This document shows positions 6,373-14,974 of a DNA stretch of 20,031 nt, in pieces. The stretch's first letter is position 1; each line of letters starts with the position of its first letter. Under the pieces are notes generated by a model. That model saw only the letters and a list, made by a program, of their open reading frames with translations. It made no database searches and was not told the DNA's origin. The stretch is taken from NCBI GenBank assembly GCA_937952135.1, contig CALFYL010000337.1, positions 1 through 20,031 of the forward strand, read 5' to 3'. Origin of the DNA: an uncultured Planctomycetia bacterium (GTDB lineage: Bacteria; Planctomycetota; UBA1135; GCA-002686595). Made by a program: the position numbers and the translations under genes.

Positions 6373-6975
6373 TCAGTCGTGCACGACCTGACCTTCGGGG
6401 TTCGTCACGGTGTTGCTCGTGCCGTTGAGATCAATGTCGTTTCCCGTTCCTTCATCGTACACGGTCACGTGCGAACCTTGGGTGTCTGACTTGAAGTCGA
6501 CGTCGTTGTTGGATCCACGAAGGTGCACCACCACCTTGTCGCCAACCACGTTGATTCCGCCGCTCGCCATCGACGTGCCTGACGAGGGCTCGGTGTCTCC
6601 GCAACCGTCGCCGACCACGGTGACGTGGGCGAAGCTCTCGACCCTGACGGTGTCTCCGGTCTCCAGTCCGCTCACCACCGCGAGGCCCAATCTCGGGACA
6701 TCCACCACCACGTGAGGGATCGGATTCGAGGGTGTCGGCGGGAAGCTCTGCACACGGATCCAACCGCGCTGAGATCCGGCGCCGTTGAAGACTGTGACCC
6801 CCTCGTTCGTGTGGAAGGTTTCCCCGGGTCGGACGTAATGCACACTGCAAACCGTTTCCGATGAAGCAGGAGTGTTCGTGCTGCTGGACTGGCTATGGGC
6901 GGTCGAGCTGGCGAGTGCCAATCCGGCGGTCGCGAACTGCAGGAGAACTGCGGGGAGCTTGGTGTCGATTCTCAT
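6373..6975 (-). CDS. Secreted protein with G-x-N-type repeats, lower GC than surroundings
   Basis: This 200-aa protein has a signal peptide (about 1-28, cleavage near AHS), a Ser/Thr/Pro linker, a middle part with two cysteines (43 and about 130), and a C-terminal part with short repeated turns: GSNNDVDF (154-161), GSHVTV (167-172), GTGNDIDL (176-183), GTSNTVT (185-191). Repeats of this kind occur in DUF3060-like and other small beta-helix secreted proteins; assignment to such a family is inference. Base composition is unusual: by hand count 6421-6540 is 65 G+C of 120 (54%), against 44 of 60 (73%) for 15061-15120. That suggests recent acquisition or different codon selection. An AAGAG ribosome site precedes the ATG. 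It is the first gene of a two-gene unit with the coiled-coil protein. Confidence 0.75.
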   Translation of the reverse strand: MRIDTKLPAVLLQFATAGLALASSTAHSQSSSTNTPASSETVCSVHYVRPGETFHTNEGVTVFNGAGSQRGWIRVQSFPPTPSNPIPHVVVDVPRLGLAVVSGLETGDTVRVESFAHVTVVGDGCGDTEPSSGTSMASGGINVVGDKVVVHLRGSNNDVDFKSDTQGSHVTVYDEGTGNDIDLNGTSNTVTNPEGQVVHD

Positions 6976-7135
6976 GGGCTGCTCTTGTCATTTCGATGGC
7001 CGGGACCGAAGCGGCGGCGGGCAGGCGCTCGCGCAGAGGCCGGTTCGCTCGTCAACTCACCAGAACATTGCCCTCGATGTTTGTGTCCTTTCCGCCCGCG
7101 CGATCATCCGCATAAGGCTTCAGGAGGCCCACAGA

Positions 7136-7153
7136 CGAGAGACCGTGCTCTCG
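7136..7153. terminator. Weak hairpin downstream of the kinase gene
   Basis: CGAGAG (7136-7141) and CTCTCG (7148-7153) can pair around a 6-nt loop, about 50 nt beyond the stop of the kinase gene as read on the minus strand. No T-run follows. It is the only structure I see in the 230-nt gap 6976-7205, which must also hold the promoter of the 200-aa secreted protein gene. No convincing -35/-10 pair could be assigned. Confidence 0.25.
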
Positions 7154-7205
7154 TTCCCCACTTCGGTTGGCGGCCAGGCACGGTGGGAGCGCACGGCGGC
7201 GGTCG

Positions 7206-9959
7206 TCAGTCGTCGAGCAACCTGCGCCAGCGTTCGAGGTCTTCGCGGCGGCCCAGGACTTCCGCGGCGCCGATGAGCATCTCGAGCGCCTCCTTCGCGC
7301 GACGTCGAGGGCCGGGAGAGTCGTGCCTGGAGAGGATCTCGTGCGCGGCGGCCACTTCGTCGTAGCCCTCGGCGAGACGGTCCTGTTGGCCGAGCGCCTG
7401 TCCGAGCAGCAGGCGCGCGTAGCCCACCGTCGGATCGTCCGGCGGCAGCGCGTCGGCGGCGATCTCGAGCGTCTCCCTCAGACTCGCTTCGCTCTCGGGA
7501 AAGCGGCGCGAATGAAGCAGTCCGGCCCCGACGCCGACGCGCGCCTGCATCGCGTACGGATCCGCGCGCCGGCCGACGCTCTCGAACAGCTCGACGCACG
7601 CGCGCCAGTTCGCGATCGCTTCGTCGAAGCGTTGCAGACCGTCGAGCGCGCCGCCGAGTGTTCCGCGCACGAGCAGGTGCAGCTCGACGTCCTCGGGGTG
7701 GTGGCGCTCGGCCAATTCGAGCGCGCGCCGCGCGACCTCGGCCGCTTCCCCGTAGCGCTGTGCGCCGAGCAACGCGCTCGCGAGCTCGCGATGCGCCTGT
7801 GCGACGTTGCGATGGTGCTCGCCGAAGAGCGCTTCGGCCTGCGCGACGACCGTGCGTTGCAGCTCGATCACTTCCGCCGACTTCCCCGCGGCGACGAGCA
7901 CGCTGCCAAGGCGCATCGAGAACAGCGGGAGCAGCGAGTGTCCCGCCGGAAGCACGCGGTTCGCGCGTTCGTAGGCCTCGCGCGCGAGCGCCTCGGCTTC
8001 GTCGACCTTGCGCAGCAGCGCGCGCCCCAGGGCGACGTCGGTCATGAGCATCAGAGTCATCACGTGGTCGTCGCCGAGCGAGTCGCGCGCCGCGCGCAGC
8101 GCCTCCTGAAAAGCCTGCATCGACTTGTCGATCTCGCCGCTCTTCTCCAGAGCCATCGCCTGCATCTGCAATGCCGCCACGCCGTCTTCGGGCAGTTTGG
8201 CCCCCTCGTCCTTCAACAGCGCGCGCGCGCGTTCGACGAGCCGTGAAGCGTCTTCCATGCGGCCTTGCTCGAAGCAGCGGCGCGCGACGAAGAACTGCAT
8301 CGCCGTGACTTCGCTGGGCGAGTACGTACCCGCCGTCTCCATCGTCGCGAGCGCGGATTCGGCGAGCTCGAGCCCGTGTCCGCCGAGCCCGAGGTTGCCG
8401 TAGGCCTCGATCAGGAACTGTTGCACGGACACGCGGAGCTCGGGATCGTCCTCGAACTCCGCTTCGAGGGTCGAGCGGCGGCGCTCGAGCAGCTCGAACA
8501 GCGTCACGTTTCGACCGTCTTCCTCGGGCGAGACCGCGCCGAGCATGGTGCGTAGCGATTCGAGCACCGCCGCGCGGCGGCGCGACTCCAGGCGCGCGGA
8601 CTGGGCGTCGCGCGCCGCTTGTTCGCTCGCCAGCGTCGCGAGCCGGCGCTGCTCGTCGGCTTCGGCGAGCGCCAGGCGCGCGGCTTCGGCGTCGCGCTGC
8701 GAAGCGAGTCCGGCTCGCACCGCGAACTCGCGCTCGCGGTTGGCTTCGCGCGTCTTCGACGTCGAGACCACGACCGCGGCGATCAAGCTGGCGAGCACGA
8801 TCGCGGCCGCGCCCACGCCGACGCGGTGCCGCGCGACGAACTTGCGCACTCGGTAGGACGCGCTGGGCGGCGCCGCGAGCACCGGTTCGCCGGCGAGCCA
8901 GCGACGCAGATCGCGCGCGAGCTCGTCGCACGTCGCGTAGCGGCGTTCGCGCTCCTTCTCGAGACAGCGCAGCACGATCCAGTCGAGTTCGCGCGGCACG
9001 GACGGACGCACGCTCGACGGCGCCGGCGCGGGTGTCTCGCACGCTTCGCGAAGCGCGTCGACGAGCGCGCGTTCGCGCATCTCGAACGGCGGCCGGCCGG
9101 TGAGCAGCTCGTAGAGCGTTGCCCCGATCGAATACACGTCCGCGCGAACGTCCACGTCGCGCCAGTCGCCCTGCAACTGCTCGGGGCTCGCGTAGGCGAT
9201 CGTCCCGAGCGCGGCGCCGCCGGTCGCACCGATGCTGCGCGCGAGGTCGGGCCCCACGATGCGCGCCACGCCGAAATCGATCACCTTGAGCGCGCCGCGC
9301 TCGTCGACGAGCACGTTGCCGGGCTTGAGGTCGCGGTGGATCACGCCCTTGCCGTGCGCGTGCTGCACGGCGTCGCACAACGTCGCCGCGAGCTCGACGC
9401 GCTCGCGCAGCGAGAGCTGCTTGCGGCGCGCGAACTCGACCAGGTCGAGCGCGCCGTCGATGTACTCCATCGCGAAGTACGGCACGGCGCCGCCCTCGCT
9501 CGCGTGCACGCCGAACTCGTGCACCGTCGCGATCGCCGGATGGCGCAGACGGCCGAGGATCTCGGCCTCCGCCTCGAAGCGCCGCTGGCCGCCCTGGGCG
9601 CCGAGTCCGCCGCGCATGAGCTTGAGCGCGACCTGGCGCGACGGGCGTTCCTGCTGCGCGAGGTACACGGTCCCCATCCCGCCCGAGCCGAGCACGCGCT
9701 CGATGCGGTAGCCGCCGATCCTGCCGTCCGACGGCATGTGCAGCGGGCGCCGCGCGAGCTGCTCGGCCAGGCGCGTTTCGCCGGGCGGCTCGAGGAAGTT
9801 CGAGTCGTCGGTCCAGCTCGCGAGAAGGCGCCGCACCTCGCGCACGAGAAGCGGCTCGCGCTCGCTCTCGCGCTCCAGAAACGCCTCGCGCTCGCCCGGC
9901 GGAAGCTCGACGGCGCGCTCGAAGACTTCGCGCACGCGGGGCCACGAATCGGAGCTCAT
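7206..9959 (-). CDS. Membrane Hanks-type serine/threonine kinase with TPR-like sensor tail
   Basis: This 917-aa protein starts at ATG 9959 with the sequence MSSDSWPRVREVFERAVELP, an N-terminus typical of planctomycete and acidobacterial kinases; the frame continues upstream through the sigma gene, but that part is an artefact. The kinase domain (about 84-355) is complete: glycine loop GSGGMG 91-96, VALK with Lys113, HRDLKPGN 208-215 with catalytic Asp210, DFG 228-230, and SPE 258-260. One transmembrane helix lies at about 380-399. The remaining roughly 515 residues start as a long charged helix and continue as Ala/Leu/Glu-rich helical pairs (for example LELAESALATM, EAEALAREAYERANRVLPAGHSLL) of tetratricopeptide type. 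The tail is expected outside the cytoplasmic membrane. It is preceded by an ECF sigma gene 55 nt upstream, so the kinase probably phosphorylates that sigma factor or its regulators. Confidence 0.93.
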   Translation of the reverse strand: MSSDSWPRVREVFERAVELPPGEREAFLERESEREPLLVREVRRLLASWTDDSNFLEPPGETRLAEQLARRPLHMPSDGRIGGYRIERVLGSGGMGTVYLAQQERPSRQVALKLMRGGLGAQGGQRRFEAEAEILGRLRHPAIATVHEFGVHASEGGAVPYFAMEYIDGALDLVEFARRKQLSLRERVELAATLCDAVQHAHGKGVIHRDLKPGNVLVDERGALKVIDFGVARIVGPDLARSIGATGGAALGTIAYASPEQLQGDWRDVDVRADVYSIGATLYELLTGRPPFEMRERALVDALREACETPAPAPSSVRPSVPRELDWIVLRCLEKERERRYATCDELARDLRRWLAGEPVLAAPPSASYRVRKFVARHRVGVGAAAIVLASLIAAVVVSTSKTREANREREFAVRAGLASQRDAEAARLALAEADEQRRLATLASEQAARDAQSARLESRRRAAVLESLRTMLGAVSPEEDGRNVTLFELLERRRSTLEAEFEDDPELRVSVQQFLIEAYGNLGLGGHGLELAESALATMETAGTYSPSEVTAMQFFVARRCFEQGRMEDASRLVERARALLKDEGAKLPEDGVAALQMQAMALEKSGEIDKSMQAFQEALRAARDSLGDDHVMTLMLMTDVALGRALLRKVDEAEALAREAYERANRVLPAGHSLLPLFSMRLGSVLVAAGKSAEVIELQRTVVAQAEALFGEHHRNVAQAHRELASALLGAQRYGEAAEVARRALELAERHHPEDVELHLLVRGTLGGALDGLQRFDEAIANWRACVELFESVGRRADPYAMQARVGVGAGLLHSRRFPESEASLRETLEIAADALPPDDPTVGYARLLLGQALGQQDRLAEGYDEVAAAHEILSRHDSPGPRRRAKEALEMLIGAAEVLGRREDLERWRRLLDD

Positions 9960-10014
9960 CGAAGGGAGAAGGCGCAAGCCGCGCGCGCCATCCGACAGCC
10001 GGACGAGCTCTTTT

Positions 10015-10593
10015 TCACGGCCCCGGCGCCGCCGCTTCGCCCAACTCGGCGCGCAACCACGCCTGGGCCGTCTTCCAACCGCGTTCCACCGTGCGCGTCG
10101 ACACGCCCAGCGCGCTCGCGATGTCCTCGTTCGAGGCGCCGACGAAGAAACGCAACTCGACGATGCGCACGAGCTGCGGATCGACGCCTCCGAGCTTCGC
10201 GAGGGCCTCGTCGAGCTCGACGAGCGCCGGCCCCGACTCTTCGTAGAGCTCGAGCAACGCCTCGAACGGCAAGCGCTCGCCCGCGCCGGAGCGTTTGCGC
10301 GCATCGCGCCGCCTCGCATGGTCGACGAGCACGCGCCGCATCGCGCGCGCCGCAACGCCGACGAACTGCTCGCGATTGCGCCACTGCGGCGTCTCGTCGT
10401 TCGACAGCCGGATCCACGCTTCGTGCACCAACGCCGTCGCCTGCAACGTGTGGTGCGCCTTCTCGCCGGCCATGTAGCGCCGCGCGAGCGCGTAGAGCTC
10501 GTCGTACACGAGCGGTAGCAGCTCGTCCCCGGCGGCGTCGTCGCCGTTTGCCAAACGCGTCAGAAGACGCTGGATTTCGAGCGCTTCGGCCAT
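10015..10593 (-). CDS. ECF RNA polymerase sigma factor, TIGR02999-like
   Basis: This 192-aa protein starts at ATG 10593 (MAEALEIQRLL). An ATG at 10623 would add ten residues, and still longer frames are not supported. The region-2 core contains ELLPLVYDELYALARRYM (24-41), HTLQATALVHEAWIRL (48-63) and QFVGVAARAMRRVLVDHARR (76-95), the hallmark segments of the TIGR02999 sigma family common in Planctomycetota and Acidobacteria. Region 4 (about 130-185) has a helix-turn-helix around NEDIASALGVSTRTVERGWK (155-174). No anti-sigma gene is adjacent. The partner is the kinase 55 nt downstream, which agrees with the known kinase-linked ECF groups, where phosphorylation replaces anti-sigma control. It is divergent from the subtilase gene, whose expression it may affect (inference). 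Confidence 0.92.
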   Translation of the reverse strand: MAEALEIQRLLTRLANGDDAAGDELLPLVYDELYALARRYMAGEKAHHTLQATALVHEAWIRLSNDETPQWRNREQFVGVAARAMRRVLVDHARRRDARKRSGAGERLPFEALLELYEESGPALVELDEALAKLGGVDPQLVRIVELRFFVGASNEDIASALGVSTRTVERGWKTAQAWLRAELGEAAAPGP

Positions 10594-10915
10594 GGACGTC
10601 TCGGAGCCTGCGAGCCGGTGCATGCTACGTCCGCCGCGGCGCGTTGACTCGGATTGGATCTCCGCGACGTCGAGGGGCGCGACGCCGACGCGACGCCGCG
10701 ACGAAAGGCCGGGACCAGGTGTCGGGGAAGTCATGTCGCGCGCGCAGGGTCGGCGCTCGAAGCCCAAGTGCGCGCGCGGGCAGCGGACTGGACGGAGAAC
10801 CCGCGACTTGTTGTCGGTCGCGCGCGGCGACTTGCGCCTCCCCCCTCGCCGCCGCGAGGCGCGGGCACTTCGGCCCACGACGAACGGCGCCGGCTCCGAT
10901 CGCACGAGAACTCCC
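10594..10915. other. Divergent intergenic region between sigma factor and subtilase genes
   Basis: These 322 bases should carry the promoters of both divergent genes. Long open frames run through on both strands, as is usual at this GC content, but none shows a recognisable protein. A TTGACT occurs at 10644-10649 without a matching -10 box at the usual distance. No repeats or convincing operators were seen. Confidence 0.5.
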
Positions 10916-13900
10916 ATGTTTCCCCACCGAAATGCACCGCTGCGCTGGCTCGCCGCCGCCGCAGGCCTGACGCTCCCCGCCTTCCCGCAGCTCTCCGCGC
11001 CGGCGCCTCGACCGGAGGCGACGCGCCCCGAGAGAGTCCGTGCCGAGCAGGTCCGTCCCGAGCCGCTCGAAGCCCTCGACGGCGGCGCCGGCCAAGTCGC
11101 CGCGGCGGCGCACTCCGACGACGTTCCGCTCCCGCAGCCCGCCGTCTACGCCGCGGGCGACAACGGCGACGTGCTCGTCGCCCCCGCGGCCGGCGATCCG
11201 TACTTCCTCGCCTTCGCCGGCGGCTCGCACTATCCGCCCGCGGGCGAGCGCATCGACCCGCTGCTGCTCGCGAAGCTTCAAGCGCAGCCGCTCGACGGCC
11301 GGCCGGCGCACGAGGCCTTCGCCTTCGCGATGTTCTCGAAGCGCATCACGCCCGAGCGCATCGCGCAGCTCGAGGAGCTCGGCGCGCGCGTGCTGGGCTT
11401 CCACCCGCACTACACGCTCAAGCTCGCGTTCCCGGCCGCTTCGATCGACGCCCTCGCGGCGCTCGAGTTCGTGCGCTGGCTCGGCGTGCCGCGCGCGCAG
11501 CAGAAGGTGCACCCGCGCCTGGTCCACGAACTTGCGCTGTGGCCCGCGAACAAGCCTGTCGAGCTGTACGTGAACGTCTACGACTCGGATCTGTCTTCCG
11601 CGTCGACCTACACGCCCGTCGGGACCGTCGACGAGAGCGCGCCGGGCGGAGCGGTGAGCGAGGGCAACGCGCAGGCGCGCGCGACGCGGTGCCAGTCGAA
11701 CGGCTGGCAGCAACGCGCTCTCGAGACCGCGGGCGTCGAAGTGCTCGAGTACGTCGAACGCCTTCGCGCCTTCCGCTGCCGAGTCGCGCCGGCCGGCGTC
11801 GAGCCGCTGGTCGAGCTCGATTTCGTGCAGTTCGTCGAACCCGACCTGCGCGCGCAGCTCGAGGACCACGAGTCGTCGCCGCTGACGCTCGTCGACGAGA
11901 CGCGCGCCGACTACGACGGCGGAACGGCGCAGGCGGTCACCGTCGGGCTGATCGACTCCGGCATCGACACGGCGCACCTGGGCCTCGACCACACCTTCGG
12001 CGTCGGTTGGAACTACAGCGGCAGCGGCACGGCCTACACCGACCTGTGCGAACACGGCTCGCACGTCGCCGGCATCTTCTTCGGCCGGCCGCCGAGCGCC
12101 TCCGCGGCGTTCACCGGCGTCGCACCCGGCCTGGGATCGCTGAACACTCTGCGCATCCGCAACGTCAAGCAATTCGACGGGGCGTGCGCAGGATCCGGCA
12201 CGGCGCTATCGACGCTCTTCTCGAACATGCGCGGCGACTACACCGACGGCTCGGGCAACGTCTCGCCCAAGCCGCACGTCGTGAGCAACTCCTACGGCTC
12301 GGCGCCGGCGGTCGGGGTTCCGTGGATCGGCTCGGAAGCCAATCCGCGCACGATCGACGCCGAAGTGTGGGACCACGAACAGCTCTACGTGTTCGGCGTC
12401 GGCAACTACGGCGTGACCGTCGGAGCGAACTCGATCGGGAGCAACGCGGCGGCGAAGAACGCGCTCTCGGTGGGCAGCGTGCTCGACCACGAAGACGCGG
12501 CGGCCGGCGATCCCGGCGTGAAGTGGACCTCGTCGAGCACCGGACCGCTCGGCGACGGCCGCTGGAAGCCCAACGTTGTCTCGCCCGGCCGCATGATCAA
12601 GTCGGTCGACGCCAACTCGGGCTCGGGCTACAAGAACAACTCCGGCACGAGCATGGCGACTCCGCACGTGGCGGGTCTGGCGGCGCAGCTCGCCGATCAC
12701 CGCGACTACTTGCGGTACGCGCCGCACCGGCTCGCGTCGCTGATCATGGCGACGGCGATTCCCTTCGCCGACGAGAACATCACCACGCAGGCCGGCATTT
12801 CGGCCACGCACCTCAACTCGTACGGCGCGGGCCGCATCAACGCGCTGAACGCGCACTACCAGTTCGCGGGCGTGACGGAGCGGAGCAACTGGGGCGCTAC
12901 GCTCAACCCGGGCATCTTCGGCTTCTCGGACTTCACCGTCGACGTCGGATGCATCGAGTTGGTGGTCGTGATGACGTACCACGAGGACCAATGCTCGGCC
13001 GGCGCGGCGCAGGCGCTGGTGAACGACTACGACCTCTACCTCGACTCGCCCCAGGGCGGCATCGACCCCGCGGGCAACACGGGCGAGTACACCGCGCAGC
13101 AGTCGTCGATCGACAACACCGAGCTGCGCACCTTCGTGAACCCGCAGGCGGGGACCTGGCGCTGGAAGGTGTGGCCCGACAGCGCAACGGGCTCGATTCG
13201 TTACAGCGTGACCGTGCAGCAGATCTTCGACGACACCACGCCGAACGGAACGCTCGATGTCGCCGCGGACGACACGTTCGTGAAGCCCAACGACGACGTC
13301 ACTCTCACCGCCACGGTCACCAATCCCCAGTACTTCGCCACCGCGGTGTTCCTCGACAGCAGCGCGAGCGGCGACACGCTTCAAGCGGCGACGACCACGC
13401 TCCACGACGGGATCGTCTGCGACTTGACCGACAACGAAACGAGCGGCCGCGACATCACGCTGGGCTCGCTGGGGACGAACGATGAGCGCAGCGCCGAGTG
13501 GGTCACGCGCTGGGCGACGGAGGGCGTGAAGACGTGGAGCGTCGACGCGCGCTCGGACACGTGGGTCGACGAGTCGGACTCGGTGCAGATCACCGTCGAC
13601 GGCACTCCGCCGAGCAACATCACCAACCTGCAGTCGACGACGCACACGCTCGGCGTGTGGAGCAACGCTCCGCTGGTCGCGCTCCAGTGGACGGCGGCGA
13701 CGGACAATCTGTCCGGGATCGACGGCTACAGCCGAACGTGGACCGAGGGCGCGGTCACGCCGCCCGACCAGACCAAGGACATCGAGCAGGTCACCGCGCT
13801 CAACACGCTGCTCTCCGACGGCGAGTGGTACTTCTCGATCAAAGCGGTCGACAACTGCGGCAACTGGTTCAACGGGCACACCAACTCGGGCGCCTACAGG

Positions 13901-14638
13901 ATCGACACCGCCGCGCCTCAGGGGCCGTTCCAGTTCGATTCGCCGACGCACAACGAGGGCGTGCTCTCGTGCGACGCGTCGGTGACGGTGACCTGGAACA
14001 GCGCGACCGACGCGCGTTCGGGGCTCGCCGGCTACGCGGCGCTCATCGACACCAACCCCACGACCGACCCGACGGGCGCGCTGAACGTCGCGAGCACCGC
14101 CACCAGCTTCGTGCAGAACATCGGCTCGTCGACGGCGGCGCGCTACTTCCACCTGCGCGCGAGGGACGTCGCGGGGAACTGGGGCGCGACGCGGCACTTC
14201 GGCCCGGTGCTCGTCGACACGAACCCGGTCTCGACCTACTGCACCGGCAAGGTGAACTCGCTCGGCTGCACGCCGACGGTGTCCTTCGTCGGCAGCGCGT
14301 CGAAGAGCGCGGGCAACATGACCGTGCTCTGCAGCAACGTGATCAGCCAGAAGAACGGCCTCTTGTTCTGGGGCTTCGCTCCGGCCGCGGCTCCGTTCCA
14401 AGGCGGCACGTTGTGCGTGCAGCCTCCGCTCGTCCGAACCCCGCTCGCCTCGAGCGGCGGCTCGGCCAGCGGGACCGACTGCACCGGCGCGTACGCGTTC
14501 ACCTTCACGACCTCGTACTACACGCAGTGGTCGGTGGACCCCGGTGAGGCGATCCACGCGCAGTTCTGGATGCGCGATCCGCAGAGCGCCTCGACGACCG
14601 GCCTCTCGAACGCGCTGAAGTTCGCCGTCTGCGAATAG
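10916..14638 (+). CDS. Secreted subtilisin-like (S8) serine protease with YCTxK C-terminal module
   Basis: This 1240-aa protein starts at ATG 10916 (GAGAA 7 nt upstream) with a signal peptide (about 1-28). Residues of about 95-310 contain two related alpha/beta stretches (ELGARVLGFHPHYTLKL and TAGVEVLEYVERLRAFRC), resembling a doubled propeptide of the kind seen in large bacterial S8 proteases. The catalytic domain (about 335-650) has Asp347 in VGLIDSGID, His380 in CEHGSHVAG, oxyanion Asn497 in GVGNYG, and Ser579 in GTSMATPHVAG, so it should be active. A jelly-roll, P-domain-like region follows (about 655-770), then Ig/FN3-like domains (about 775-1107, including two DxxSGIxGY-type units). Residues 1108-1240 are the shared module (YCTGKVNSLGC; Cys 1109, 1118, 1167, 1189). 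It is probably exported and retained at the surface. A strong hairpin after the stop suggests its transcription ends there. Confidence 0.94.
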   Translation: MFPHRNAPLRWLAAAAGLTLPAFPQLSAPAPRPEATRPERVRAEQVRPEPLEALDGGAGQVAAAAHSDDVPLPQPAVYAAGDNGDVLVAPAAGDPYFLAFAGGSHYPPAGERIDPLLLAKLQAQPLDGRPAHEAFAFAMFSKRITPERIAQLEELGARVLGFHPHYTLKLAFPAASIDALAALEFVRWLGVPRAQQKVHPRLVHELALWPANKPVELYVNVYDSDLSSASTYTPVGTVDESAPGGAVSEGNAQARATRCQSNGWQQRALETAGVEVLEYVERLRAFRCRVAPAGVEPLVELDFVQFVEPDLRAQLEDHESSPLTLVDETRADYDGGTAQAVTVGLIDSGIDTAHLGLDHTFGVGWNYSGSGTAYTDLCEHGSHVAGIFFGRPPSASAAFTGVAPGLGSLNTLRIRNVKQFDGACAGSGTALSTLFSNMRGDYTDGSGNVSPKPHVVSNSYGSAPAVGVPWIGSEANPRTIDAEVWDHEQLYVFGVGNYGVTVGANSIGSNAAAKNALSVGSVLDHEDAAAGDPGVKWTSSSTGPLGDGRWKPNVVSPGRMIKSVDANSGSGYKNNSGTSMATPHVAGLAAQLADHRDYLRYAPHRLASLIMATAIPFADENITTQAGISATHLNSYGAGRINALNAHYQFAGVTERSNWGATLNPGIFGFSDFTVDVGCIELVVVMTYHEDQCSAGAAQALVNDYDLYLDSPQGGIDPAGNTGEYTAQQSSIDNTELRTFVNPQAGTWRWKVWPDSATGSIRYSVTVQQIFDDTTPNGTLDVAADDTFVKPNDDVTLTATVTNPQYFATAVFLDSSASGDTLQAATTTLHDGIVCDLTDNETSGRDITLGSLGTNDERSAEWVTRWATEGVKTWSVDARSDTWVDESDSVQITVDGTPPSNITNLQSTTHTLGVWSNAPLVALQWTAATDNLSGIDGYSRTWTEGAVTPPDQTKDIEQVTALNTLLSDGEWYFSIKAVDNCGNWFNGHTNSGAYRIDTAAPQGPFQFDSPTHNEGVLSCDASVTVTWNSATDARSGLAGYAALIDTNPTTDPTGALNVASTATSFVQNIGSSTAARYFHLRARDVAGNWGATRHFGPVLVDTNPVSTYCTGKVNSLGCTPTVSFVGSASKSAGNMTVLCSNVISQKNGLLFWGFAPAAAPFQGGTLCVQPPLVRTPLASSGGSASGTDCTGAYAFTFTTSYYTQWSVDPGEAIHAQFWMRDPQSASTTGLSNALKFAVCE

Positions 14639-14660
14639 ACGAGCCGATCTCCGTCCGGTT

Positions 14661-14697
14661 GAGCCCGCCGCGGACCTGCGAGGACCGCGGCGGGCTC
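14661..14697 (+). terminator. Likely intrinsic terminator of the subtilase gene
   Basis: GAGCCCGCCGCGG (14661-14673) pairs perfectly with CCGCGGCGGGCTC (14685-14697) around an 11-nt loop, 22 nt after the stop codon, and is followed by GTTTGTGG. The stem is 13 bp and very GC-rich; the T-run is short. Confidence 0.65.
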
Positions 14698-14974
14698 GTT
14701 TGTGGCGAGCCAGCTCTCGGCGAGCACGTTGGCCGCGGGCGCGCGCGTCCGAGTCCAAGACAGCGATGCGGGTCCAAGGTTTGGATGCGAGCGCTTGGAA
14801 CGCGCTCTCCGGCGGCCGGGAAGGGTGCGGCGCGGCGCGCGGGCCCTCGGCACAGGGCTTGAGTAGGGCCGTCCGCTCGACGAGCGCGGGAGAAGCGCGC
14901 CTCGAGGAGCTGTTCTCTCCCTCTCCACGCAGCGCGAGCGGCGCACGCCGGCTCCGCGAACTCCGAACGACCCG
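14698..14974. other. Leader region of the second FG-GAP gene, with a TCCAAG cluster
   Basis: About 277 bases lie between the terminator hairpin and the next start codon. TCCAAG occurs at 14754-14759 and 14773-14778, with its inverse CTTGGA at 14794-14799 and a small palindrome TCCAAGGTTTGGA at 14773-14785. This could be an operator but the case is weak. No gene, RNA gene or clear promoter boxes were seen. The region should carry the promoter of the gene at 14975. Confidence 0.35.

Noticed and set aside
9960..10355. N-terminal extension of the kinase frame to 10355
   Set aside because: The extra part overlaps the sigma factor gene in another frame and is low-complexity Arg/Ser-rich. The canonical kinase N-terminus begins at 9959.
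10644..10649. TTGACT as a -35 box in the sigma/subtilase divergent region
   Set aside because: No acceptable -10 sequence follows at 16-18 nt, and a six-base match in 322 GC-rich bases is not enough evidence.
8619..10970. A 783-codon open frame on the plus strand opposite the kinase and sigma genes
   Set aside because: It is antisense to conserved kinase and sigma domains. Its composition is Arg/Ala/Glu/His-rich and no start region or domain can be supported.
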